Part shown: piece after piece, positions 12,974-21,302 of the stretch
Position numbering within the stretch: position 1 is the stretch's first letter
Layout of the letters: every line of letters begins with the position of its first letter
Source of the DNA: Pyrenophora tritici-repentis
Lineage: Eukaryota > Ascomycota > Dothideomycetes > Pleosporales > Pleosporaceae
DNA: 64,000 bases
NCBI RefSeq assembly: GCF_003171515.1
Contig: NC_089392.1
Location: 3,472,001 to 3,536,000, forward strand
Direction: 5' to 3'
Made by a program: the position numbers and the translations under genes
Notes under the pieces: model-generated
Database searches by the model: none
Told to the model about the DNA's origin: nothing
The model's input: only the letters and a program-made list of their open reading frames with translations

Positions 12974-13131
12974 CAGAGATGTCAACAAGCAAGTCAAGCT
13001 GGCTTGATTCTTATCGATTGCAGATCACAGACAATATAGAGGCTCGTGCACACTGGCACGTCCCAGAGAATGGTCTGTGATCTGCAATCGATAAGAATCA
13101 AGCCAGCTTGACTTGCTTGTTGACATCTCTG
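12974..13131. mobile_element. 158-bp hAT-type foldback MITE inside the Tc1 transposase
   Basis: Perfect 59-bp inverted repeats (12974-13032 and 13073-13131) surround a 40-bp centre. The ends read CAGAGATGTCAACAAG and its complement, and the insertion is flanked by the 8-bp duplication ctggtgtc (12966-12973 and 13132-13139). An 8-bp duplication with CA...TG termini is typical of hAT elements. No autonomous relative with these ends is visible in the window. Confidence 0.93.
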
Positions 13132-13271
13132 CTGGTGTCTCGCTTATCAGCACTAGACTCTTGAGGACTAGAAGAACGTTATCTAGTCGGATAAGACCTC
13201 TGTTGTGCTGAACCACCGTCGTGGTGGGTATCGAGTGTGGAGAAAGGCAGATGAGGCTTTTACAAGATCTG

Positions 13272-13459
13272 TGTAACGGGCTGAGCCTCGAGTCACATGA
13301 CTAGGCTGCTAGCCTAGTCGCTTCCCCGGCAACGTGAGGGCCGTGCGCCAACCCAAACAAAGCAGGCTCGCCGCTTGCGTCTTACCTTCTTTCTTCATCT
13401 TGACTGTAAATAGCATCTGGACTAGGTAGCTGGAATACAGTCCCTACAGACCGTTCACA
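13272..13459 (+). repeat. Gypsy-1 5' LTR
   Basis: 188 bp, TG...CA ends. It contains a hairpin with 9-bp arms (gactaggct / agcctagtc) and 3-nt loop near its start, and the sequence atcttgactgta (13397-13408), which is complementary to the primer-binding site just downstream. The start of transcription may lie close to that sequence. Confidence 0.95.
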
Positions 13460-13471
13460 TACAGTCAAGAT
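13460..13471 (+). promoter_or_regulatory. Self-complementary primer-binding site
   Basis: The 12 bases directly after the 5' LTR (tacagtcaagat) are the exact complement of atcttgactgta inside the LTR (13397-13408). No tRNA 3'-end match is evident. This layout matches the self-priming mechanism known for Tf1/sushi-type retrotransposons, where the 5' end of the transcript folds back to prime minus-strand synthesis. Confidence 0.75.
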
Positions 13472-13478
13472 CAAGAAG

Positions 13479-13568
13479 AACACGCAGAATACGCAGAACA
13501 CGCAGAACACGCAGAACACGCAGAATACGCAGAATACGCAGAATACGCAGAACACGCAGAACACGCAG
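13479..13568 (+). repeat. 9-bp tandem repeat in the Gypsy-1 leader (about 10 units)
   Basis: Units of aacacgcag / aatacgcag repeat about ten times between the primer-binding site and gag. Gypsy-2 has three units (53862-53888). The 63-bp difference in leader length between the copies is exactly seven units. Confidence 0.9.
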
Positions 13569-13587
13569 CAACCAAAGCACCACTATA

Positions 13588-14784
13588 ATGAGCTCCCCCG
13601 GGGATACTGACATGACGACGAACGATTCGAACCAGCTGTTACAGTCGCTACTACAGAGACTTGAAGACATGAGCACTAGGATGGAGAGGCTGGAAGCACC
13701 ATCGCACGAGCTACCTCAAACGCCTGGTCACAATACAGACGCCACCACTGATCCAACGCCAACCTCCGAGACTTCGAACACATCTGTGCCTATAACCCCA
13801 AAGCCGCGGCACAGCTTACCCCACCCGCCTACGTTTGGTGGAAACAAATCACAATGGCGAGGATGGAAGCTAGAGATGGAGGGCAAGATCGAAGAAGACG
13901 CGCAAGCTATTGGAAGCCTAAAAGCTCAGCTACGCTACGTCTACATGCGTCTTGATGGGGCAGCGAAAACCAACGTTACAACATACTACGAGATACAAGT
14001 TAAAGAAGAATCGCCAAACCCTTTCAAGCTGCTTGACCGCCTTGAACTCCTCTACGGCGAACGAAATCGGAAGGAGAAAGCCATTCAGAACCTCTACTCT
14101 ATACGCCAGAAGGACGACGAGACGTTTATTTCCTTCTATCCACGGTTTGAGAAAGAGATGGCCAACGCTGACGCAGAAAGCTGGCCTGAGCATACGAAGA
14201 TATCCTACTTACGCAATGCATTAAGTGGTAGGATAAAGGATAGGCTTGTTGGTACATCAGGAGCAGAAACAAGCACATACGCAAGGTTCGCTCAGAAGTG
14301 TGCAGATCTTAGCAACGACATGGAGTTGTTCGGCCAATGGACGAAAACAACCCGCCGTTACGGTAGCCGAACTGCTGAAAATGCACCAACCTATGAACCA
14401 CCAGCAAAATCAAATAATGCCACGCTCACAGCAGTTTCCCCCGAAGACATGATGGAATGGGAACCTACGCAGCCTACAACTACCCAAGTGAACGCTGTCG
14501 GCCTCCGCGGCAAGACCAACATGAATGGATATCCATCTAGGCGTCCCGAAGACCGAGAACTTATTGGAAAACGAGCAAAATGGGTCAACCAAGAGGAAAT
14601 CGATGCTCGACGCCAGGAACGACGCTGCCTCCGATGCGGCCGCAACAATTGCCGAATAGCTACATGCCCGTTAGCAGCCGCTCTACGACCAACTCACGTT
14701 AGCGTCAAGACAGCAAAGAGTACTGTGGTCACCAAGGCAGCTGTAGAGGAGGAAGATCCAGAAGACTCCGAAGCAGAGCAATAG
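13588..14784 (+). CDS. gag: Gypsy-1 Gag
   Basis: 398 residues from ATG 13588 to TAG 14782-14784. Gag forms the virus-like particle. A predicted coiled-coil-like N-terminus (LLQRLEDMSTRMERLE) is followed by a Ser/Thr/Pro-rich linker, a retrotransposon-Gag-like helical core (FGGNKSQWRGWKLEMEGKI; FISFYPRFEKEMANAD) and a C-terminal zinc knuckle, CLRCGRNNCRIATC. In that knuckle the third ligand is Cys where most retroelement knuckles have His (CCHC). The C-terminus is acidic. The stop is followed in the same frame by 16 sense codons leading into pol. Confidence 0.93.
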   Translation: MSSPGDTDMTTNDSNQLLQSLLQRLEDMSTRMERLEAPSHELPQTPGHNTDATTDPTPTSETSNTSVPITPKPRHSLPHPPTFGGNKSQWRGWKLEMEGKIEEDAQAIGSLKAQLRYVYMRLDGAAKTNVTTYYEIQVKEESPNPFKLLDRLELLYGERNRKEKAIQNLYSIRQKDDETFISFYPRFEKEMANADAESWPEHTKISYLRNALSGRIKDRLVGTSGAETSTYARFAQKCADLSNDMELFGQWTKTTRRYGSRTAENAPTYEPPAKSNNATLTAVSPEDMMEWEPTQPTTTQVNAVGLRGKTNMNGYPSRRPEDRELIGKRAKWVNQEEIDARRQERRCLRCGRNNCRIATCPLAAALRPTHVSVKTAKSTVVTKAAVEEEDPEDSEAEQ

Positions 14785-14832
14785 GAACACGCGGCAGCTC
14801 AGAAAGAATGGAAAGAGACCGGAAAGCAAAAG

Positions 14833-17800
14833 ATGGATAGCGATCCCTTTGTACTGGACGTTAGACTTAATGGAACTGACTTTGTCACTGGACTTGTTGA
14901 CTCAGGTTGCCTTTGCTATTCTGCCATTAATGAACAACTCTTTCGATCTCTGAGACTGCCATCAATCAAGATAGCCCCGCGCCAGCTAGAGGAAGCAGCT
15001 GGGAAGAACGCAGAACCAAGTACTGTCCTAGATACAGTTACTTACGCCTCGATAGACATAGACGGCCACCAGCAGAAACGCGTCTTCTTCTACGTTGTAC
15101 CTGGCCTAACTTACGACGTGATCCTAGGAAAGCCCTGGTTAGAAGATGCCGACGTCACAATTTCGGCCAAACAAGGCTGCCTAGATATCGGCGCGTCAAA
15201 CATCCGCGCATGGAACCACAAGAAAGCGTCATACAAGCCACCACTAATGAAGGCTACTCAGGTGATGGCTTCCGCATTCATGGCGGAGGTGAGAAGAAGC
15301 CGTAGGAAGAACAAAGGAGACGGTATTGCGCTCGACACTGGACTGTTCGCTGTTTCCATCGCCGACATTGAGAAAGCTTTGAAACCGCGCAAACGATCCG
15401 ATCCAAAGACGAAGCTCCCACCCCAGTACCACCAATGGCTGAAGGCTTTCGACCATTTCCTAGCTGAGAAACTTCCCCCACATCGTAAAGGCGTTGATCT
15501 CCACATTGAGATTGAAAAGGATCAAGACGGAAACGAGAAGACCATTCCATGGGGTCCGCTCTACGGCATGAGCCGAGAAGAGTTACTAGTGCTTAGGAAA
15601 ACTCTCACCGAGCTGTTAGACAAGGATTTTATCCGCGCAAGTAACTCTCCCGCAGCTGCACCCGTCCTGATGGTCAAAAAGCCAGGAGGGGGCATCCGAT
15701 TTTGCGTTGACTACCGAGGCTTGAACAACATCACCAGGAAGGACCGTTACCCTCTGCCTCTATTCACAGAAACACTGAGAAATGTAGCTAAAGCTAAATG
15801 GTTCACAAAACTTGACGTTATCGCAGCCTTCCACAAGATCCGTGTGGCCAAAGGAGAAGAATGGAAGACAGCTTTCCGAACAAGATACGGCCTATTCGAA
15901 TGGCGGGTTGCTCCCTTCGGACTAACAGGAGCACCAGCCGCATTTCAACGCTACGTAAATGGTGTTCTACAGGATTACCTTGACGACTTTGTTTCAGCCT
16001 ACGTTGACGACATCTTAATCTACTCGTCAGGATCGCTTCAGGATCACAGAGAGAAGGTTGGAAAGGTTCTTCAACGCCTTATAGACGCTGGACTGCAGAT
16101 TGATATCGACAAGTGCGAGTTCGAGACTAAACGAGTCAAATACCTCGGGTACATTGTGGAAGCAGAAGTGGGCATTCGAGTTGATCCTGAAAAGATTATC
16201 GCAATCCGCGAATGGGCTACACCAACGTCAGTTAAGGCTATCCGAGCATTTATTGGTTTTGCCAACTTTTACCGAGTTTTTATACCAAACTTCTCGGACA
16301 TTGCTGAACCGCTTATCAACCTAACTAAGAAAGAGATGGTTTTTCATTGGGACGAGGCTTGCAATCAAGCATTTGAAACGATTAAGGAACTTCTCATTAC
16401 AGCACCAATACTCGGCCATTTTGATCCAGAGAAGGACACCTTGGTAGAAGCCGACTCCTCAGGACATGCAACTGGCGGCCTATTGCTGCAGAAGGACAAG
16501 AACAACAACTGGCAACCCGTTGCCTACTACTCAAAGAAGCACTCACCAACAGAGGCCAATTATCCAATTCATGACAAGGAGCTTCTAGCTATTGTTCGTT
16601 GCTTAGAAGCATGGGCTCCTGAACTACGTATGGTTAGGAAGTTCACAGTTCTGACGGACCACAAGAACCTTCAATACTTCTACCGCGAACGACAGCTGTC
16701 TGAAAGACAAGTACGTTGGTCAGAGTTTCTCTCACGATTCGACTTCTCCCTGGAATGGAAACCTGGAAAGACTATGGGAAAACCTGACGCCCTGTCACGA
16801 CGAGAACAAGACCTACCCGCCAACTACGACGATGAACGAATACGGTCTCGATTTATCCGTCTTTTCCAGAGCAAGCACTTGCAGAGTGTTCAAATCCAGT
16901 CCCTGTCGTCCGAGGAGATTGACTTCACAGAAGAGATACGCATGTTTGAGGACCAGGACATGCAAAATCTCTGGCACCGAAGCCGCCAAGAGGATAAGCT
17001 TTATCAGGAGCTCACTACGCTGGTAGCAAACAAGGAGCGGAACCTCCCTACCAAACTTCAGAAGGAGAAGTCAGTGAGTATAGCAGAATGCACCCTAGAC
17101 GAGAGAGGCCTGTTGCGATTTCGAGACCGGATATGGATCCCTGACTGCGAACCACTTCGCACACGAATTATTCAAAATATTCACGACTCGCATATCACCG
17201 GCCATCCTGGACGAGATCTTACCTACTCAATCTTATCAAGGCAGTTCTTCTGGTCAGGTGTAGCAAGCGACGTGCGACGCTTTGTCCGTAACTGCGAGAT
17301 TTGCGGGAGGAATACGATATGGAGAGAGACAAAGAAGGGCCTCCTTAAACCGCTACCGATCCCAGAACGTATATGGGGAGAACTTTCAATCGATTTTATT
17401 ACGGACTTGCCGCCATCTGGACGCGATGACGCAACGAACTGCATGGTGGTCACTGATCGGCTGACAAAGGGAGTTGAACTGGAAGGCATGCACGATATCT
17501 CGGCAGAAGCAGTAGCACAACGGCTTTTAGAACGGCATTACCCTATTCATGGTATTCCAACGGCAATTACGAGCGATAGAGGACCACAATTCGTCAGCGA
17601 TCTTTGGAGGCATTTCTGTAAACTCCTCAGCGTTGAGCAACGCCTGTCGACTGCCTATCATCCGCAAACCGATGGTGCAACAGAGCGAATGAACCAAGAG
17701 ATTGAGAAGATGATTCGAATCTGGGCCACCTACACGCAAGAAAATTGGCTAGCACTTTTACCTATCGTTATGGGAGCAATCAACAATCGCGAGGCCTCAT

Positions 17801-18468
17801 CTACTGGCCTAAGCCCCTTCTATTTTATGCACGGATATCACAATGAACCCATTCAGCTGGTAGAGGATCGAACTATTCAGGACCGACCAAAGAGAGACGG
17901 CGAAGCACTGGCAGAAGGCTTCCTTAAAAGACTCCAAGACGCAACAGAGTGGGCCCAAGCTGCGATCGCGATAACACAAGAGAAACAGCAACATCAAGCT
18001 AACAAGACAAGAACAGCAGCGCCCCAATACAAGGAGGGAGACTGGGTGTTTTTGAACCTTAGAAACGTGAAGACAACACGACCTTCCAAGAAGCTAGACT
18101 GGTTGCATGGAAAGTACAAAGTCTTGAGGCAGGTCAACTCCCACTCTTATCAACTTGACGTTCCGGGGAAGATCCATCCTGTCTTCCACGTAGACCTGCT
18201 TCGCTACGCGCCTAACGACTCTCTCCCATCGCAGAAGGTTGGAGACACTCAGCCAGGGCCTATACTTGTAGATGGAGACGAGCTATGGCTGGTTGAACGT
18301 ATTCTGGGCGAACGCACAACAAGGCAGGGAGGGAAAGAAATCAAGGAGGCATATGTGAAGTGGGTGGACTATACTGAACCGACATGGGAACCTGTGAGTA
18401 ACGTACTAAAGACTGACGCTTGGAGGAAATGGAGAAAACTACGCGCTAAAGGGAAAGGAGGGGGGTAA
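14833..18468 (+). CDS. pol: Gypsy-1 Pol (PR-RT-RNaseH-IN-chromodomain)
   Basis: The frame runs to TAA at 18466-18468; the first ATG gives 1211 residues, but it is in the same frame as gag and open from the codon after the gag TAG, so readthrough could extend it. Visible motifs: protease DSG at residues 23-25; reverse transcriptase with FCVDYRGLN and YVDD near 390-393; RNase H starting at VEADSSGHATGG; integrase zinc-binding HHCC (HDSHITGH...CEIC, about 780-825); integrase catalytic Asp in SIDFITD, Asp in TSDRGPQF and Glu in TERMNQE; and a C-terminal chromodomain-like segment (YVKWVDYTEPTWEPVSNV). The chromodomain would target integration to modified chromatin. The last codons double as the polypurine tract. 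Confidence 0.95.
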   Translation: MDSDPFVLDVRLNGTDFVTGLVDSGCLCYSAINEQLFRSLRLPSIKIAPRQLEEAAGKNAEPSTVLDTVTYASIDIDGHQQKRVFFYVVPGLTYDVILGKPWLEDADVTISAKQGCLDIGASNIRAWNHKKASYKPPLMKATQVMASAFMAEVRRSRRKNKGDGIALDTGLFAVSIADIEKALKPRKRSDPKTKLPPQYHQWLKAFDHFLAEKLPPHRKGVDLHIEIEKDQDGNEKTIPWGPLYGMSREELLVLRKTLTELLDKDFIRASNSPAAAPVLMVKKPGGGIRFCVDYRGLNNITRKDRYPLPLFTETLRNVAKAKWFTKLDVIAAFHKIRVAKGEEWKTAFRTRYGLFEWRVAPFGLTGAPAAFQRYVNGVLQDYLDDFVSAYVDDILIYSSGSLQDHREKVGKVLQRLIDAGLQIDIDKCEFETKRVKYLGYIVEAEVGIRVDPEKIIAIREWATPTSVKAIRAFIGFANFYRVFIPNFSDIAEPLINLTKKEMVFHWDEACNQAFETIKELLITAPILGHFDPEKDTLVEADSSGHATGGLLLQKDKNNNWQPVAYYSKKHSPTEANYPIHDKELLAIVRCLEAWAPELRMVRKFTVLTDHKNLQYFYRERQLSERQVRWSEFLSRFDFSLEWKPGKTMGKPDALSRREQDLPANYDDERIRSRFIRLFQSKHLQSVQIQSLSSEEIDFTEEIRMFEDQDMQNLWHRSRQEDKLYQELTTLVANKERNLPTKLQKEKSVSIAECTLDERGLLRFRDRIWIPDCEPLRTRIIQNIHDSHITGHPGRDLTYSILSRQFFWSGVASDVRRFVRNCEICGRNTIWRETKKGLLKPLPIPERIWGELSIDFITDLPPSGRDDATNCMVVTDRLTKGVELEGMHDISAEAVAQRLLERHYPIHGIPTAITSDRGPQFVSDLWRHFCKLLSVEQRLSTAYHPQTDGATERMNQEIEKMIRIWATYTQENWLALLPIVMGAINNREASSTGLSPFYFMHGYHNEPIQLVEDRTIQDRPKRDGEALAEGFLKRLQDATEWAQAAIAITQEKQQHQANKTRTAAPQYKEGDWVFLNLRNVKTTRPSKKLDWLHGKYKVLRQVNSHSYQLDVPGKIHPVFHVDLLRYAPNDSLPSQKVGDTQPGPILVDGDELWLVERILGERTTRQGGKEIKEAYVKWVDYTEPTWEPVSNVLKTDAWRKWRKLRAKGKGGG
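18448..18465 (+). promoter_or_regulatory. Polypurine tract of Gypsy-1
   Basis: An 18-nt uninterrupted purine run lies immediately before the TAA of pol, which itself abuts the 3' LTR. It would prime plus-strand synthesis. It also encodes the C-terminal Lys/Gly residues of Pol. Gypsy-2 has the same arrangement at 58904-58921. Confidence 0.85.
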
Positions 18469-18656
18469 TGTAACGGGCTGAGCCTCGAGTCACATGACTA
18501 GGCTGCTAGCCTAGTCGCTTCCCCGGCAACGTGAGGGCCGTGCGCCAACCCAAACAAAGCAGGCTCGCCGCTTGCGTCTTACCTTCTTTCTTCATCTTGA
18601 CTGTAAATAGCATCTGGACTAGGTAGCTGGAATACAGTCCCTACAGACCGTTCACA
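18469..18656 (+). repeat. Gypsy-1 3' LTR
   Basis: 188 bp, reads identical to the 5' LTR at 13272-13459. It is followed by the second copy of the atctg duplication. Confidence 0.95.
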
Positions 18657-19563
18657 ATCTGTGATACGAGAGAGGTGGAAGGGATACTCTGAGTTCATGT
18701 TCTGGGGCTGCTTCACGTATAATTACAAAGGTCCCTCCCATGTATGGAGGCCAGAGACAGCTCAAGAGAAGAGAGATGCAGCTCTTAAGATCGATGAGAT
18801 AAATGAGGTTCTAGAGCCTATTATAAGAGAGGAGTGGGAGCTTACTACGGGCATAAAGAGGATAGGCTTAAGAAATAAGCCTGGTAGAGCTCCTCAATGG
18901 AGATGGACTAAGGAGAACGGGAAGCTCACTCGTGGTAGTGATAAAGGTGGTATTGATTGGTGGCGGTATCAAACTGGGGTCCTTCTCCCAAAGCTTATCC
19001 CCTTCGCTAAGAAGTGTATGAGAGAGAGACTAGGTACTCTTGTTCAAGAAGATAAGGCTCCCTCTCATGCTCACCACGCCTAGAATCTCATCTACCAACG
19101 AGAGGGTGTGGAGAAGCTCTTCTGGTGTGGTAACTCACCTGATCTTAACGCTATTGAACCAGCGTGGTCATGGTTGAAGAGAAGAACTACTAAGAAAGGC
19201 GCTCCAAAGAATAGAGGAGAGGCCACAAAAGCATGGCAGCAGGCCTGGAGTGATCTTCCACAGTCACAGATCCAGGCATGGATAGAGAGGATTCCTATCC
19301 ATGTTCAAAAGATCATTGAACTCGATGGTGGGAATGAGTATAAGGAAGGCAGAGGTCTGCCAAGAGAACGTTGAGACTGATCTGTCTCTGTTTCGGTAGT
19401 ATTTCGGCTAAATTCAAGACACCCCTGTCAGCAATTACTTTTGAAAGCCACCTCTGTATGTGCCTGGCTATTTATACGACAACACAATCTTACAACTAAT
19501 TTATCCTGCCATTATTATGAGAACAACTTCTCACTGATCTCGTCTCAGCTGCATCCTCTCTAA

Positions 19564-20911
19564 TCACTTTCTTTTGTCCGTCGCTACTTTCTCCGCTCGG
19601 AACGCGTTCCGAAGCACTACCAGATAGCCCAGATCAGCCACTAGCCAAGTCACCAGCATCAATACGGCCAGCGGGTTAGCAACGTAGCCGTGCGCTTCCG
19701 GCCATACCCACCAGTAGTACCCGTAGCTCATGTTCAACCCCGCAAGACTGCCAATGAACCTCGTGGCCCAGATGCTATACGACGACCCACGGCTACTTCC
19801 TCTGACGAGGATTTGTGCTAGCAACATGACGCTCAATAGGGGGGATGGCGCAGTGGTAAAGCGCCTGGTATTCCTTTACCGCACTCCAAATTTGCAGTGT
19901 AGTAGAGGTCGAAGGTTCGAATCCTTCTCCTCTCACCGCCACTTGTGGCTTTACCAAAAAATATCGAACGGCTTACTCCAACTCGCAAATTTTCACCTAC
20001 CCCTGCAAACCTAAGCGACAGGTTATAGCCGCAGTACACCCGAGCCACGCACTGCTACGACTACAAACACTACGCTAAGCTTGTTACAACCCTACGCCTC
20101 GTTCAAGATCCCATGGCTTTTTCCCCTTTGAGGTTTTTTCAGACTTAGGAACACGAGGAAAGCGTTGCAAAAAGAGATAGGTTGAAGAGAAGGAAAAACA
20201 GGCAGCTATAATAGGGTTTTACTTTCTCTCCTCCCCTGTAATAGCTAGGACATGCCTAAACTACATTAGTCAAACATAACCAACGAACATCAAAGGAGAG
20301 ATAAAAATAGCTAGAATGGCATCTGCCACCGTCCTACATAGTCTCTGACTGATAAAGGACGCTAATGGATTACACACACACACACACACATACATGACGC
20401 TCAATACAACCTGCACCACCAGAGAAGTCCAGAACCCAAGCTCATTCACATCAACGCCCTTTGTGCCACGATATATCTTTCCAACTTTAGGGTTTACTGG
20501 ATTTTCCGGGTCAAGCCACCATGCGCTGATAGCGTACAACCCAACGCAACACCAGGCGAGCATGACGAAGAAGATTTTTCCAATGTTCCTGCCAACAACC
20601 GGCGCATGCTTCCATTCCAAGGCACCGTACTTGATGGTTGTGTAGACGAGTGTGATATCAATCAGCATCCACAAAGCGAAGATGGCCCTACTCTCAGCCT
20701 CCTCGGCCACGAATACCGCAAAGACAATCTCCCACGCAAAGTTGAAGGCGAGCGAGAACAGCGGCATCGTGTACGTCTTGTCACGAATCGATTGCCGGGC
20801 TATGAGGCCGTAGCATATGGTGTAGCCAAGTCCGCCGATTCCGAGCAGCGCATCGCCCACTTGAAAGACAACGGGGTCGACGTGCGGGGGTAAAAGACTG
20901 TTTCGAGACAT
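19564..20911 (-). pseudogene. PaxB/Pyr4-like integral membrane cyclase gene split by a SINE
   Basis: The 5' part runs from ATG 20911 to 20392 and the 3' part from 19823 to the stop at 19564; between them lies SINE-1 and a duplicated 15-bp target. Joining across the insertion gives 780 nt, 260 codons, in one frame. The protein has about seven hydrophobic segments and the stretch MPLFSLAFNFAWE, which resembles the conserved N-(F/Y)-A-W-E motif of fungal meroterpenoid and indole-diterpene cyclases (PaxB, Pyr4, AtmB family), as does the C-terminal WLVADLGYLVVLR. As it stands, the open frame reads from the gene into the antisense SINE tail and stops at 20270, losing the last third. No prenyltransferase or other cluster gene is seen nearby. 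The family assignment rests on motif recognition only. Confidence 0.8.
19839..20391 (+). mobile_element. SINE-1: tRNA-derived SINE with (CA)n tail
   Basis: The 5' head resembles a tRNA gene, with an A box (TGGCGCAGTGG, 19846-19856) and a B box (GGTTCGAATCC, 19914-19924), the two internal RNA polymerase III promoter elements. A body of about 430 bp follows, ending in gactgataaaggacgctaa and a CA-repeat tail. A perfect 15-bp duplication, acatgacgctcaata, flanks it (19824-19838 and 20392-20406). It does not fold convincingly as a functional tRNA because the anticodon arm does not pair. Confidence 0.93.
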
Positions 20912-21302
20912 GTTGACGTTGCGGTTCAAGTCGGATCTTGCGAACTAGTAAATCGGAGAAAGGAGATAAAATGGTTGGAACCGCAGGAGTGTTGCGATTT
21001 AGGGGGAGATAAAATGGTTGGAACCGCAGGAGTGTTGCGGTTTAGGGACTGGTCATGGACATGTCCGCTCGGAGCATGGCCTTTAACACCATGTCCATGA
21101 ATCTTGGCAGACATGATCCGTCAGCCCTAAACTGTATCCATCTTCACGCCAGGCACATGTGCCGGCCGTACCGTATATCGTATCGTTCGGCTTTTAGGCA
21201 GCCCGGACGATTCTGAGTCATGGAAGCGGGGCTAAGACTTGTTCACATTGCAGAAGGTTTGTCTAAGAGGTGACTAACTACTCAATCTACGTCACAACCC
21301 TT
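20912..21302. other. Intergenic with a 43-bp tandem duplication
   Basis: Upstream of the cyclase gene, a 43-bp unit beginning ggagataaaatggttgg is repeated twice head to tail (20962-21004 and 21005-21047) with one mismatch. Because it lies 50-140 bp upstream of the start codon it may have doubled a promoter element. No gene is seen here. Confidence 0.75.

Larger units (their letters stand above)
13272..18656 (+). mobile_element. Gypsy-1: complete chromodomain LTR retrotransposon (chromovirus)
   Basis: This 5385-bp element has 188-bp LTRs that read identical to each other, beginning TGTAAC and ending TTCACA, and the 5-bp target duplication atctg (13267-13271 and 18657-18661). It carries a leader, gag, and pol in the order protease, reverse transcriptase, RNase H, integrase, chromodomain, as in Metaviridae chromoviruses of fungi. 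No stop or frameshift interrupts gag or pol apart from the shared in-frame TAG between them. It inserted into the Tc1 transposase after that gene existed. A second copy lies at 53655-59112. Confidence 0.96.
12520..19374 (+). pseudogene. Broken Tc1-type DD34E transposase
   Basis: The N-terminal part from ATG 12520 encodes paired helix-turn-helix segments (STSQISEILGISPRTIDSIY; HDVSSTTVWRVLKAAGYKK). The frame is interrupted at 12974 by a MITE, resumes at 13140, is interrupted at 13272 by the Gypsy element, resumes after 18661 and ends at 19374. Skipping the insertions and one copy of each duplication restores a single frame with TAG at about four places: three where Trp (TGG) is expected in the segment between the MITE and the LTR, and one (19081-19083) where Gln (CAG) is expected. 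A Lys codon stands where the catalytic-region Glu of SDET is expected. The distance from Asp in EDKAPSH to Glu in NAIEPAW is 34 residues, so DD34E. All changes fit CpA-to-TpA RIP on one strand or the other. Confidence 0.88.
12390..19456 (+). mobile_element. Tc1/mariner element carrying nested insertions
   Basis: The ends are a perfect 27-bp terminal inverted repeat beginning CAGAGGTGGCTTTCAAAAGT, at 12390-12416 and 19430-19456, flanked by TA on both sides (12388-12389 and 19457-19458), as expected for Tc1/mariner. The 7067-bp element contains a MITE (12974-13131) and a full Gypsy element (13272-18656); without these and their duplicated target sites it would be about 1.5 kb, normal for a single-gene Tc1 element. 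It lies between the 5' end of tdp1 and the remnant cyclase gene. Confidence 0.93.

Noticed and set aside
13085..13216. Frameshift in the Tc1 transposase
   Set aside because: The apparent shift is the 158-bp MITE; skipping it and one copy of the 8-bp duplication restores the frame.
13382..13564. Minus-strand open frame coding for repeated Phe-Cys-Val
   Set aside because: It is the complement of the 9-bp leader repeat of Gypsy-1; its openness follows from the repeat unit being a multiple of three.
19839..19940. Functional tRNA gene
   Set aside because: A and B boxes and the acceptor and T arms are tRNA-like, but the anticodon arm does not pair, and the same head recurs at 21303 at the start of a repeat with target duplications. 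It is the SINE head.
20270..20406. Genuine C-terminus of the cyclase-like protein
   Set aside because: These codons are antisense SINE tail and body; the true C-terminal coding sequence is at 19564-19823.
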